64,000 nt of DNA, from contig NZ_SOFE01000001.1 of the NCBI RefSeq assembly GCF_004402405.1, positions 228,601 through 292,600 on the forward strand. Reading direction: 5' to 3'. A program made the translations under genes and the position numbers. Origin of the DNA: Cryobacterium levicorallinum (GTDB lineage: Bacteria > Actinomycetota > Actinomycetes > Actinomycetales > Microbacteriaceae). The notes beneath the pieces are model-generated. The model saw only the letters and a list, made by a program, of their open reading frames with translations. It was not told the origin of the DNA and did not search any database. Below, in pieces: positions 18,693 to 27,808 of this stretch; the first letter of the stretch is position 1, and every line of letters starts with the position of its first letter.

Positions 18693-20648
18693 GTGACCAC
18701 CGCAACCCGCACGCCCGATTCATCCGCTGCCCAGAAGGCCGTCAAGCCGCCGCGCGGCCGACGCGGCCGGCCAGCCCCGACCGGTCCGCGCGCGAAGTTC
18801 AGCCAGCTGCTGCCCTACCTCTTCGAGCACAAAAAGGTGCTCGGCGTCGTCATCGTCCTGAGCGTGCTCGGTGCGGCCGCGAGCCTGGCCCAGCCGCTGC
18901 TGGTGAGTCAGGTCATCACGATCGTGCAGGCCGGTGACCCGCTCGGTTCGCTGGTTGGAGTACTCATTGCGCTCGTGGTAATTTCGGGCCTGATCAGCGG
19001 GTACCAGCACTACCTACTTCAGCGCACCGGTGAGGGAGTCGTGCTCTCCAGCCGCCGCAAGCTGGTCGGACGCCTGCTGCGCCTGCCGATCAGCGAATTC
19101 GATGCGCGCCGCACCGGCGACCTCGTCTCCCGCGTCGGCAGCGATACCACCCTGCTGCGCGCGGTGCTCACGCAGGGGTTGGTCGAAGCGATCGGCGGCT
19201 CGCTCACCTTCATCGGCGCGCTCGTGGCCATGCTCATTATCGACCCGGTTCTGCTCGGGCTGACCGTGCTCGTGATCGCGGTGTCGGTGGTCACCGTCAC
19301 CCTGTTGTCCCGGCGCATCCGCACCGCGAGCCAGGCCGCGCAGGCGAAGGTCGGTGACCTCGCCGCGAGCGTCGAGCGTGCCATCAGTGCCATTCGCACC
19401 GTGCGCGCCGCGAACGCGACCGAGCGTGAGACGTCCGTGATCGAAGAAGACGCCCGCGGCGCCTGGCGCATGGGTATCAAGGTCGCCAAGATCAGTGCCC
19501 TCGTCGTGCCGATCGCCGGCATCGCCATGCAGGTGTCTTTCCTGGTCGTGCTGGGCGTCGGCGGTTTTCGCGTTGCGAGCGACGCCATCACCGTGGCCAA
19601 CCTGGTCGCGTTCATTCTGTTCTTGTTCATGATGATCATGCCGCTCGGCCAGTTCTTCGGCGCGATCACCTCGGTCAACTCGGCTCTCGGAGCGCTCGGC
19701 CGCATCCAGGAGATCATCGACCTGCCCACCGAGGATCAATTCGACCGCGACATCGCGCCGCTCGCCATGACCGTCGGCGCCGCCAACGACAAAGTCAACC
19801 CGGAAGCCGCCGCGATCAGCTTCGAGAACGTGCACTTCGGCTACGCGGTGGCTCCGGCTGAGGTCGCCGCTGGTTCAGACGCTGCGCCGACAACGGATAC
19901 TGCCGGCTCGGCCGAAACGGAGGCTGATCTCGACGCCGATTCCATCGGGGAGTCTTCCCTGGGCCCGCGCCCGGTGCTCAAGGGAGTCTCGTTCAGCGCT
20001 CCGCGCGGGCTGCGCACCGCGCTCGTCGGGCCCAGCGGCGCTGGCAAGAGCACCATCCTCGCCCTGATCGAGCGGTTCTACGATGTCTCGGACGGCACCG
20101 TGCGGCTCGGTGGGCTGGATATTCGTTCGCTGGATCGCACCGCGCTGCGCGCGCAGATCGGCTACGTCGAGCAGGACGCCCCGGTCCTGGCCGGTTCGCT
20201 GCGCGACAATCTCACGCTCGCCACCCCCGATGCCACCGATGAGGACTGCATCAAGGTGCTGCAGGCGGTCAATCTGGGTGAAGTGCTCGACCGCGACCCA
20301 GCCGGGCTCGGCGCGGCGGTCGGCGAATCGGGTGTGAAACTCTCCGGCGGAGAACGCCAGCGGCTCGCAATCGCCCGGGCGCTGCTCGCGGCCCCGCCGA
20401 TTCTTCTGCTCGATGAATCTACTTCCAGCCTCGACGGCAAGAACGAGCAGATGATGCGCGAAGCCATCGACGCCGTCGCGGTGGACCGCACGCTCATCGT
20501 GATCGCGCACCGCCTGTCCACCGTGGTCGACAGCGACCAAATCGTGGTGCTCGACCACGGCGAGGTCGTCGGCGTCGGCACCCACTCCGAACTCGTCGTC
20601 TCCACCCCGCTGTACCGCGACCTGGCCAAGCACCAGCTGCTGGTCTAA
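18693..20648 (+). CDS. ABC exporter, fused membrane and ATPase domains
   Basis: 651 residues. A basic N-terminal tail (1-35) precedes six membrane helices (about 45-340, ABC transporter type 1), then the ATPase domain with Walker A GPSGAGKSTIL, signature LSGGERQRLAIARAL, Walker B ILLLDESTSSLD and AHRLSTVV. This is the layout of MsbA/LmrA-like exporters that work as dimers. Unusual: an acidic, Ala/Asp-rich insert of about 45 residues (roughly 389-430) separates the first ATPase strand (ISFENVHFGYA) from the rest of the ATPase domain. The substrate is unknown. It ends in front of a family A palindrome. Confidence 0.92.
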   Translation: MTTATRTPDSSAAQKAVKPPRGRRGRPAPTGPRAKFSQLLPYLFEHKKVLGVVIVLSVLGAAASLAQPLLVSQVITIVQAGDPLGSLVGVLIALVVISGLISGYQHYLLQRTGEGVVLSSRRKLVGRLLRLPISEFDARRTGDLVSRVGSDTTLLRAVLTQGLVEAIGGSLTFIGALVAMLIIDPVLLGLTVLVIAVSVVTVTLLSRRIRTASQAAQAKVGDLAASVERAISAIRTVRAANATERETSVIEEDARGAWRMGIKVAKISALVVPIAGIAMQVSFLVVLGVGGFRVASDAITVANLVAFILFLFMMIMPLGQFFGAITSVNSALGALGRIQEIIDLPTEDQFDRDIAPLAMTVGAANDKVNPEAAAISFENVHFGYAVAPAEVAAGSDAAPTTDTAGSAETEADLDADSIGESSLGPRPVLKGVSFSAPRGLRTALVGPSGAGKSTILALIERFYDVSDGTVRLGGLDIRSLDRTALRAQIGYVEQDAPVLAGSLRDNLTLATPDATDEDCIKVLQAVNLGEVLDRDPAGLGAAVGESGVKLSGGERQRLAIARALLAAPPILLLDESTSSLDGKNEQMMREAIDAVAVDRTLIVIAHRLSTVVDSDQIVVLDHGEVVGVGTHSELVVSTPLYRDLAKHQLLV

Positions 20649-20653
20649 CACCC

Positions 20654-20714
20654 CGCGAGAGCGCAAAAAGTGCCCGATTGGAACTCTCAATCGGGCACTT
20701 TTTGCGCTCTCGCG
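20654..20714. terminator. Family A palindrome, copy 3; bidirectional terminator
   Basis: Perfect 27-bp arms (20654-20680 and 20688-20714) around a 7-nt loop, between the convergent ABC exporter and alpha-mannosidase genes. Its arms match copy 2 at 4825-4885 nearly base for base, including outer GAGAGCGC and inner A5/T5 tracts. Confidence 0.9.
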
Positions 20715-20715
20715 T

Positions 20716-23700
20716 TCAATGGATGGAAGGGTAGCGCAGCGTCACGAGCTGGAAGGGGCGCAATTCCAGGGTCAGGACGGCGTCATCCGTCGCAATGATG
20801 GCGGCCGGTGCGACTGGGCGCTCGAGCAGGTCCGTCTCGTGTGCTTCGGCTGCGGCGAATGAGCGGATGACCCGGGCCCGGGACCGGGTCCCGTGCGCCT
20901 CGTAGATCCGCACGATCACGTCGCCACTGCCGTCTTCGGCGAGCTTGACCGCCTCGATGACCACGGCAGGGTTGTCGACCGTGAAGAGCGGCTCGATCGG
21001 CGTAGAGCCGATGCCCGCGACGGTGCGCAGCGGTAGGTTCAGCCGGTAGCCCTCATATACCGCGTCGGGAATACTCGCGCCGACGCGGAGGGCGACGCGG
21101 AATTCGTGCTCGCCCTGATCGGCGGTCGGGTCGGGATAGACGGCGGCCCGTAGCAGAGTCAGTGCAACGGTAGTGCCGATGCGGGCCGCCGCTGCGGGCG
21201 GGGCCGTATCCGTCACCCGGTCGGGGCTGGCGGTGCTGCCGACGCGGACTTCTCCGTCACGGCTGGAACCCTGGCTGACGCTGGCATCCTCGCCGGGGCT
21301 GGAATACCCAGCTGCGTTCGCGTCCTGCCCGGTGCCGGGGTCACGCCGTGGAGCATCCGTTTCGCCTGGAGCAAACGCGGTGCGGATGATCGCGTGGCCA
21401 TAGGTGGAGTCGTTGGCAACCGCGACGCCGAAACCCGGTTCGCCGACGTGGACCCAGCGGTGGGCGACGGTTTCGAAACGGGCAGCATCCCAGGAGGTGT
21501 TCGCATGCGTCGGGCGGAATATGTGCCCGAACTGGATCTCGGAGGAGGCCCGGTCAGCCTTGACGTCGAGCGGAAAGTTCAGTCGCAGCAGCTTCTGCCG
21601 CTCATGCCAGTCGATTTTGACGTGCAGGTCGATCGCGCTTGAATCCGACGCGAGAGTCACATCTTCGACGACCGAAGACTCGCCAAATCGTCGTGTGACG
21701 CGCACGCCGACCTGGCCGACCGGACGCTGGTCGAACTGCTCAACCGAGTCGGCATCGGTGAGTGCCTCGAACAGGCGCGCGTGCGGGGTGTCGATGTCCC
21801 AGGCATCCCACTGAGTGGGGGTGTCCCGGTGCAGGGTGAGCAGGTTGGCTCGCGCTCCGGCCGGCACGACCTGGCGGTCAACGTGCCGATCGTAAACCGA
21901 GGTGAACAGTCCGTCGTCGTCGATCGTGACGGAGACGTGCTCGTTCGTCAGGACCCAGCCGGCCGGAGTGCGTGAGATTATGGCCCCGGCGTGCGCGGCG
22001 GCAGCGTCCCCCACCGCAGTCGCGGAAGCGCGCACGGGAGCAGTCTCCCCAGCATCCCGGCCCGTACCCTCCGCGCTCGTCGCCTCGTCACCCGCAGCAC
22101 CGGCGGCGAGAGCATCGACACCCTGAGTATCGGCGCTCGCGCTGCCGCCGAGCGCCGGCACGCCCGCCCGCGCATAGGGCCCCGCATTGAGCACGACCGC
22201 GCCATCGCCCGGCCCGACGAGCGCACGAACGGATGCCACAATCACCCCATCGAGCACGCCAGCGACCCGCACATACTCGCGCTCGGCCTGCGCGTGCACC
22301 CAAGCGATCGATGACCCCGGAAGGATGTCGTGAAATTGTTGCAGCAACACCGTCTGCCACGCGTTCTCGAGTGCCGCCCGCGGATACTGCGCCCCCACGC
22401 GCACGGCGGCCGTCGTCGCCCACAGTTCCGCCTCCCGCAGCAGGTGCTCGCAGCGCCGATTCCCCTGCTTGGTGCGAGCCTGGGAGGTGAGCGTGCCGCG
22501 GTGAAACTCCAGATACAACTCGCCCGACCACACCGGCGGCGCCGCATACTCGGCCTCCGCCGCTTCAAAGAACCGCCGCGGGCTGGACAGTTCGACCGTC
22601 GGCGATCCCTCAAGCGACGCGGTACGGTGGGCAGCGGCGATCATCTCCTCGGTCGGACCGCCGCCACCGTCGCCCCAACCGAACGGCACGAGCGAGGTAT
22701 TGGCCACGCCCTTCTCCGCGAACAACCGCTCGGCCCTGGCCAGTTCCAGACCGGAGAGCTGCGCGTTGTAGTCGGCAACCGGTGGAAAGTGCGTGAAGAC
22801 GCGGCTGCCGTCGAGCCCCTCCCAGAGAAAGCTGTGGTGCGGAAACAGATTCGTGTCGTTCCAGGACAGCTTCTGGGTGAGAAACCAGCGACTGCCGGCG
22901 GCACACACGATTTGAGGAAGTGCCGCGGAGTAGCCGAACGAGTCGGGCAGCCAGACTTCGAGCGGTTCCACCCCGAACTCGCGCAGAAAGAACCCCTTGC
23001 CGGCCACGAATTGCCGGGCCAGGGCCTCGCCGCCGGGCATATTCGTGTCGGATTCAACCCACATCCCTCCGACCGGAACGAAGTTGCCGGCCGCGACGGC
23101 TTTACGCACGCGTTCGAACAGCTCCGGGTAGAACTGCTGGAGCCAGGCATACTGCTGCGCCGACGAGGCCGCGAACACAAAGTCGGGGTGCCGGTCGATC
23201 AGGTCGAGCACGTTGGACCAGGTGCGTGCGACCTTGCGCACGGTCTCACGTACCGGCCAGAGCCACGCGCTGTCGATGTGCGCGTGGCCAACCGCGTGCA
23301 CCCGGTGCGCGCTGGCGTTGGCTGGGCTGGCGAGCACCGGAGCCAGGGCGGCGCGTCCGGCTTCCGCGGTGCCGCCCACATCGTTGGGGTCGAGCAGATC
23401 GAGGCAGCGTTCCAGGGCGCGTAGAATGTTCGCCCGCCGCGGCGATGCGGCCGAAAGCTCGCGGCGCAGTCCGTCGAGTGTGAACACGTCCTGGGCGAGC
23501 TGCCAGACCTGCGTGTCGCGCTGGGCGACATCCGCTTGGCGAAGCAGGTAGAGCGGTGTGCTGCCGGCGGTGCCAAGATCGCCGAGCAGGGTGGGAGTGA
23601 AGCTGAAGTCGGCGGCGATATTAGGGTTGGCGGCGGCCTCGATATAGAGGTCAATGGTGTCGCCGACCACCGTCACGGTGCGATTTAACGATTCCACGCC

Positions 23701-24057
23701 CTTGAGGACCCGGCCATTCGAGCTATAGGCGGTGCCCTCGGCCTGGAAGCCCGGCACAGCGACGGTGAACCCGAGGTCGACGACGACCTCGATGCGGGTA
23801 TCGGCCAGGCCGGCCCATTTGGACGGTACCACTCCGGTGAGATGAAACCAGACAGTGCCCCACGGCCTTCCCCACGACTCGCCGACGACGAATGGTTCAA
23901 ACGGATGCGAGACCGCCTCGGCAAACGAGACCGGCTCCCCCGGCGCGACCCAGGCGGTGACCGTGAGCGGCGCGGTGGCCCGGTAGATCGCTGGCTGCAA
24001 CCGTTCGCGAACAAAACGGTTCAGCCGGGCCTCGACCAGTGCGCTGTCGTCATGCAT
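20716..24057 (-). CDS. Alpha-mannosidase, GH38 family
   Basis: 1113 residues, somewhat longer than usual for bacterial GH38 enzymes. The catalytic N-terminal domain has the zinc ligands H258/H260 and D262 in GHAHIDSAWLW and the nucleophile D337 in WVESDTNMPGGEAL; the central three-helix domain and C-terminal beta domains follow. No signal peptide, so it is probably cytoplasmic and trims alpha-mannosides from recycled or imported glycans. Two Ala/Gly/Asp/Ser-rich low-complexity stretches (about 625-690 and 894-962) account for the extra length. A leaderless-type -10 box precedes the ATG. The last codons abut the family A palindrome. Confidence 0.92.
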   Translation of the reverse strand: MHDDSALVEARLNRFVRERLQPAIYRATAPLTVTAWVAPGEPVSFAEAVSHPFEPFVVGESWGRPWGTVWFHLTGVVPSKWAGLADTRIEVVVDLGFTVAVPGFQAEGTAYSSNGRVLKGVESLNRTVTVVGDTIDLYIEAAANPNIAADFSFTPTLLGDLGTAGSTPLYLLRQADVAQRDTQVWQLAQDVFTLDGLRRELSAASPRRANILRALERCLDLLDPNDVGGTAEAGRAALAPVLASPANASAHRVHAVGHAHIDSAWLWPVRETVRKVARTWSNVLDLIDRHPDFVFAASSAQQYAWLQQFYPELFERVRKAVAAGNFVPVGGMWVESDTNMPGGEALARQFVAGKGFFLREFGVEPLEVWLPDSFGYSAALPQIVCAAGSRWFLTQKLSWNDTNLFPHHSFLWEGLDGSRVFTHFPPVADYNAQLSGLELARAERLFAEKGVANTSLVPFGWGDGGGGPTEEMIAAAHRTASLEGSPTVELSSPRRFFEAAEAEYAAPPVWSGELYLEFHRGTLTSQARTKQGNRRCEHLLREAELWATTAAVRVGAQYPRAALENAWQTVLLQQFHDILPGSSIAWVHAQAEREYVRVAGVLDGVIVASVRALVGPGDGAVVLNAGPYARAGVPALGGSASADTQGVDALAAGAAGDEATSAEGTGRDAGETAPVRASATAVGDAAAAHAGAIISRTPAGWVLTNEHVSVTIDDDGLFTSVYDRHVDRQVVPAGARANLLTLHRDTPTQWDAWDIDTPHARLFEALTDADSVEQFDQRPVGQVGVRVTRRFGESSVVEDVTLASDSSAIDLHVKIDWHERQKLLRLNFPLDVKADRASSEIQFGHIFRPTHANTSWDAARFETVAHRWVHVGEPGFGVAVANDSTYGHAIIRTAFAPGETDAPRRDPGTGQDANAAGYSSPGEDASVSQGSSRDGEVRVGSTASPDRVTDTAPPAAAARIGTTVALTLLRAAVYPDPTADQGEHEFRVALRVGASIPDAVYEGYRLNLPLRTVAGIGSTPIEPLFTVDNPAVVIEAVKLAEDGSGDVIVRIYEAHGTRSRARVIRSFAAAEAHETDLLERPVAPAAIIATDDAVLTLELRPFQLVTLRYPSIH

Positions 24058-24063
24058 GCTGGC

Positions 24064-24069
24064 ATCCTA
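24064..24069 (-). promoter_or_regulatory. Probable -10 box (TAGGAT), leaderless
   Basis: On the minus strand TAGGAT is followed by GCCAGC (6 nt) and the ATG at 24057. Confidence 0.6.
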
Positions 24070-24125
24070 CGACCGCCGCGCGCGGGCCGTTCGGCCGGTT
24101 CCCGGCGGGTTCCTGCGCGATGCCG

Positions 24126-24200
24126 GTCTATGAGGCCCTGGGCCCACCTTGTGACACCCGGCCCACGATAGATCATGGGCCCGCTTTCCGGGCCCGGAAA
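24126..24200. repeat. Family B GGGCCC-rich palindromic element, copy 1
   Basis: Contains a perfect 16-bp palindrome TTTCCGGGCCCGGAAA at 24185-24200. Bases 24172-24197 are identical to the minus strand of 45645-45670. The 13-mer CTGGGCCCACCTT at 24138-24150 is the exact complement of 44484-44496. It lies between the 5' end of the mannosidase gene and the 3' end of pckG; no gene is seen in this 213-nt gap. Confidence 0.7.
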
Positions 24201-24223
24201 GTAATGCACGCACGGGAGGAACA

Positions 24224-24259
24224 CGAACGGCCCCGCCACCTGCGTGACGGGGTCGTTCG
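24224..24259 (-). terminator. Terminator after pckG
   Basis: 16-bp inverted repeat with two mismatches (24224-24239 with 24244-24259) around CTGC, 11 nt downstream of the pckG stop on the minus strand. It has no long T run. Confidence 0.65.
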
Positions 24260-24270
24260 CACTGCAGGAA

Positions 24271-26121
24271 CTAGTCCTTGAGGTGGTAGCGCACGCTTGC
24301 GAGTTCGGCGCGCAGTGCCGGCGGAACCTTGTCGCCGAACTTGTCGAAGTATTCCTCGGTCAGGTCGCACTCGGCGAGCCAGCTGGTCTGGTCGATCGCA
24401 AACAGCTGGTCAACGGATTCCTTGGACAGGTCGAGACCGTCCAGGTTCAGCGCACCTTCGGCCGGCAGCAGTCCGATCGGGGTGTCGACGGCGTCGGCGC
24501 TGCCCTCGATGCGACGAATCATCCATTCGAGAACCCGCGAGTTCTCGCCGAATCCGGGCCAGATGAAGTCGCCGTCCGGGCCCTTGCGGAACCAGTTCAC
24601 CTGGAAGATCGCCGGGGCGTTGGTGCCGAGTTCCTTGCCGACCTTGAGCCAGTGGCCCCAGTAGTCGGCCATGTTGTAGCCGCAGAACGGCAGCATCGCG
24701 AACGGGTCCCGACGCAGCTCGCCGACGATGCCGTCAGCGGCCGCGGTCTTCTCGGAGGAGATCGTCGCTCCCATGAAGACGCCGTGCTTCCAACTGCGGG
24801 CCTGGGCGACCAGCGGAACGTTGGTCGCCCGACGGCCGCCGAAGACGATGGCGTCGATCGGCACGCCGCCGGCCGCTTCCCAGTCGTCGGCGATCGACGG
24901 GCACTGGGCGGCCGCAACGGTGAAGCGCGAGTTCGGGTGGGCGGCGGTTCGACCGGAGTCGGGCGTCCAGTCCTTACCCTGCCAGTCGATCAGGTGATCG
25001 GGAGCCTTGTCGGTGAGCCCTTCCCACCAGACATCTCCGTCGTCACGCAGGGCGACGTTGGTGAAGATCGTGTTGCCCCACATGGTGGAGACGGCGGTCG
25101 GGTTGGTGGTTTCACCGGTTCCGGGGGCGACTCCGAAGAAGCCGGCTTCCGGATTGATCGCCCAGAGGCGTCCGTCTTCGCCCTGGCGCAGCCACGCGAT
25201 GTCGTCGCCGATGGTCTCGACCTTCCATCCGGGAATGGTCGGGCGCAGCATCGACAGGTTCGTCTTGCCACAGGCGGAGGGGAAGGCAGCGGCCACGTGG
25301 AACACGCCACCCTCGGGTGAGATCAGCTTGATGATCAGCATGTGCTCGGCCAGCCAGCCCTGATCGCGGCCCATCACCGACGCGATGCGCAGCGCAAAGG
25401 ACTTCTTGGAGAGCAGGGCGTTTCCGCCGTAGCCGGAGCCGTAGGACCAGACCTCGCGGGTATCGGGGAACTGCACGATGTACTTGTCATCGTTGCAGGG
25501 CCATTCCACATCGGGACGGGTGATTCCCGATGCGTCGACGAGCGGGTACCCGACGCTGTGCACGGTGTGCACCCACGGGTCGCCGGCTTCGATCATAGTC
25601 AGCACGGTCTCGCCCATCCGCGTCATAATGCCCATGTTGAGCACGACATAGGGGGAATCGGTGATCTCAACGCCCAGCTGCGAGATGGGTCCGCCGAGCG
25701 GGCCCATCGAGAACGGCACGATGTACATTGTCCGACCGCGCATGCTGCCGGCGAAGACACCACGCAGTTCGGCGCGCATCTTGACCGGTGCGGCCCAGTT
25801 ATTGGTGGGGCCGGCATCCGCTTCATCGTTGGAGCAGATGAAGGTGCGGTTTTCGACGCGGGCAACGTCTTTCGGGTTGGTGCGGGCGAGAAAGCTGTTG
25901 GGGCGCCATTCCGGGTTTAGGCGGATGAGCTGGCCGGAGGCGACGAGCAGTTTGGAGAGCTCGTTGGCCTCGCGCTTGGAGCCGTCGCACCAGACGATCG
26001 CGTCGGGCTCGGTCAGGCGGGCAATCTCATCAACCCAGGCCTGCAGGTTGGGGTCGGTGCTGCCCGTGCGCGTCGGGTACGAATCCCCGTTGGTCTGGAG
26101 GGAAGATTTGGTGAGAGTCAT
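24271..26121 (-). CDS. pckG: Phosphoenolpyruvate carboxykinase (GTP)
   Basis: 616 residues, full length for the GTP-dependent enzyme. Seen: the substrate-binding [18 protein letters not shown], the kinase-1a loop [13 protein letters not shown] with catalytic Cys, the metal-binding region [11 protein letters not shown] and the nucleotide-binding [15 protein letters not shown] stretch. It makes PEP from oxaloacetate in gluconeogenesis, fitting growth on acids and aromatics that feed the TCA cycle. GGAAAGG precedes the ATG, and a leader of up to 189 nt separates it from a divergent RamB-like regulator. Confidence 0.97.
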   Translation of the reverse strand: MTLTKSSLQTNGDSYPTRTGSTDPNLQAWVDEIARLTEPDAIVWCDGSKREANELSKLLVASGQLIRLNPEWRPNSFLARTNPKDVARVENRTFICSNDEADAGPTNNWAAPVKMRAELRGVFAGSMRGRTMYIVPFSMGPLGGPISQLGVEITDSPYVVLNMGIMTRMGETVLTMIEAGDPWVHTVHSVGYPLVDASGITRPDVEWPCNDDKYIVQFPDTREVWSYGSGYGGNALLSKKSFALRIASVMGRDQGWLAEHMLIIKLISPEGGVFHVAAAFPSACGKTNLSMLRPTIPGWKVETIGDDIAWLRQGEDGRLWAINPEAGFFGVAPGTGETTNPTAVSTMWGNTIFTNVALRDDGDVWWEGLTDKAPDHLIDWQGKDWTPDSGRTAAHPNSRFTVAAAQCPSIADDWEAAGGVPIDAIVFGGRRATNVPLVAQARSWKHGVFMGATISSEKTAAADGIVGELRRDPFAMLPFCGYNMADYWGHWLKVGKELGTNAPAIFQVNWFRKGPDGDFIWPGFGENSRVLEWMIRRIEGSADAVDTPIGLLPAEGALNLDGLDLSKESVDQLFAIDQTSWLAECDLTEEYFDKFGDKVPPALRAELASVRYHLKD

Positions 26122-26263
26122 ATGCTGGCCTTTCCGGTCGCCGGGTATCGAGAAAAAGTTGCGAAGTGGTCAAAAACGTCGGGCCCCGTTGCTGTCAGAC
26201 GCTCTGCAAAACCATAATTTCGTCTTACACACCAACAATGGCCCTGCTTTGAGCCCCAAACCT

Positions 26264-26273
26264 GCAATATTGC
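26264..26273. promoter_or_regulatory. Operator-like palindrome between pckG and regulator
   Basis: GCAATATTGC, a perfect 10-bp palindrome in an unusually AT-rich stretch (about 26205-26310) of the divergent gap; candidate binding site of the adjacent regulator for both pckG and itself. The box TATCGT at 26299-26304 lies 6 nt before the regulator ATG. Confidence 0.35.
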
Positions 26274-26310
26274 TACTTAAGAAATGCAGTTCTTTAGATA
26301 TCGTTAAGGA

Positions 26311-27753
26311 ATGTCGCCTCAAGCCTCCGATCTGATCCTGCTCGGCCATCGCATCCGTCACTTTCGGGGGGAGCGCGGTCTCACCCTCGACCAACTGGGT
26401 GCGCTCGTTCACCTCGCCGGCAGTCAGCTGTCGCTGATCGAGAACGGCCGCCGCGAGCCGAAGCTGTCGACCCTGCAGGATCTCGCGACGGCCCTCGCTG
26501 TAGACCTGGCCGAGCTGCTGCGCCGCGAAGCTCCAAACAATCGGGCGGCGCTCGAGATCGAACTGGACCGTGCCCAGAAAAATCCGCTCTACGGGGCGCT
26601 CGGCCTGCCCGTCGTAAAAGTCACTAAGGGGATGCCGCTGCCCGCCATCGAATCGCTGCTCGGCCTGCACCGGGAGCTGTCCCGCCGGGCCAGCGAAGCC
26701 ATCGCGACGCCGGAAGAGGCGCGGCGAGCCAACACCGAACTGCGCGAGCGGATGCGGGAACAGGGCAACTATTTGCCGGCCATCGAGGAACTGGTCGAGG
26801 AACGGGTGCGCGCGAGCGGCCACGTCTCAGGCGCACTCACCCACCGCGAGGTCAGCGTCATGGCCGATCAGCTCGGATTCAGCCTGATCTACGTGAACGA
26901 TCTGCCCAACTCCACCCGCTCGGTGACAGACCTGGCCAATGGGCGCATCTACCTGCCGCCCGCGTCGATTCCCGGCGGGCACGGCCTGCGGTCGATGGCC
27001 CTGCAGGCGATGGGGCACCGGCTGCTCGGGCACGAACGGCCCGGCAGCTACGCGGAGTTCCTCTGGCAGCGGCTCGAGATCAACTACTTCGCGGCGGCCT
27101 GTTTGATGCCGCGCGAGGCATCCGTCGCCTTTCTGTCGAATGCCAAGCAGGAGCGCGAGCTGTCGGTGGAGGACTTTCGCGACACCTTCGGCGTGACCCA
27201 TGAGGCTGCAGCGTTGCGACTGACCAACCTCGCCACCTCGCACCTCGATATGACCCTGCACTTTCTGCGCGTCAACGGCGACGGCGCTCTGCAGAAGGGG
27301 TACGAGAACGACGATCTGCCGTTTCCGGTGGACGTGACCGGGTCGATCGAGGGCCAGTACGTCTGCAAGCAGTGGAGCGCCCGCAGCGCCTTCACCCACA
27401 CCAACCGCACCACCGAGTACTACCAGTACACCGACACCCCGGCCGGTACGTTTTGGTCGGCGACGCAGACCGGGTCAACGGATGCCGGTGAGTTTTCGAT
27501 CAGCGTCGGCGTGCCGTTTGCGCAGGCGAAGTGGTTTCGCGGGCGGGAGACCACGCAGCGTACGGTGTCGCGCTGTCCCGATGAGTCGTGCTGTCGTCGG
27601 CCGAACTCGGATGCGGCCGCGCGCTGGGCCGGCCGGGCCTGGCCGAGCGCCCGGCTGCACGCACACGTGCTGTCGCCGCTGCCGTCCGGCACGTTTCCCG
27701 GGGTCGACGACTCCGAGGTCTATGCGTTTTTGGAGGCGCACGCGGCAAAGTAG
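26311..27753 (+). CDS. RamB-like regulator (HTH plus IrrE-type domain)
   Basis: 480 residues. An N-terminal Xre-type helix-turn-helix (about 12-66; LTLDQLGALVHLAGSQLSLIENGRREPKLSTLQDLA) is followed by a central region of the ImmA/IrrE (DUF955) family, here GLRSMALQAMGHRLLGHERP, so the usual HExxH zinc motif is not kept. The C-terminal short-chain fatty-acyl regulator domain carries CxxEx and Cys pairs (SRCPDESCCRRP). This architecture is that of RamB/ScfR-type regulators of acetate, glyoxylate and propionate metabolism in actinobacteria. The divergent position suggests control of pckG. ATG 26311 follows a TATCGT box by 6 nt. Confidence 0.88.
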   Translation: MSPQASDLILLGHRIRHFRGERGLTLDQLGALVHLAGSQLSLIENGRREPKLSTLQDLATALAVDLAELLRREAPNNRAALEIELDRAQKNPLYGALGLPVVKVTKGMPLPAIESLLGLHRELSRRASEAIATPEEARRANTELRERMREQGNYLPAIEELVEERVRASGHVSGALTHREVSVMADQLGFSLIYVNDLPNSTRSVTDLANGRIYLPPASIPGGHGLRSMALQAMGHRLLGHERPGSYAEFLWQRLEINYFAAACLMPREASVAFLSNAKQERELSVEDFRDTFGVTHEAAALRLTNLATSHLDMTLHFLRVNGDGALQKGYENDDLPFPVDVTGSIEGQYVCKQWSARSAFTHTNRTTEYYQYTDTPAGTFWSATQTGSTDAGEFSISVGVPFAQAKWFRGRETTQRTVSRCPDESCCRRPNSDAAARWAGRAWPSARLHAHVLSPLPSGTFPGVDDSEVYAFLEAHAAK

Positions 27754-27766
27754 CCGGGTTATATAG

Positions 27767-27791
27767 ATTGGGATCAGGTTTGATCGCCAAT
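27767..27791. promoter_or_regulatory. Imperfect palindrome upstream of aguB
   Basis: ATTGGGATCA at 27767-27776 and TGATCGCCAAT at 27781-27791 are inverted repeats with a one-base bulge. They lie just upstream of the aguB ribosome binding site (AGGAG), in the position of an operator. Confidence 0.35.
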
Positions 27792-27808
27792 AATACCCAG
27801 GAGACCGC

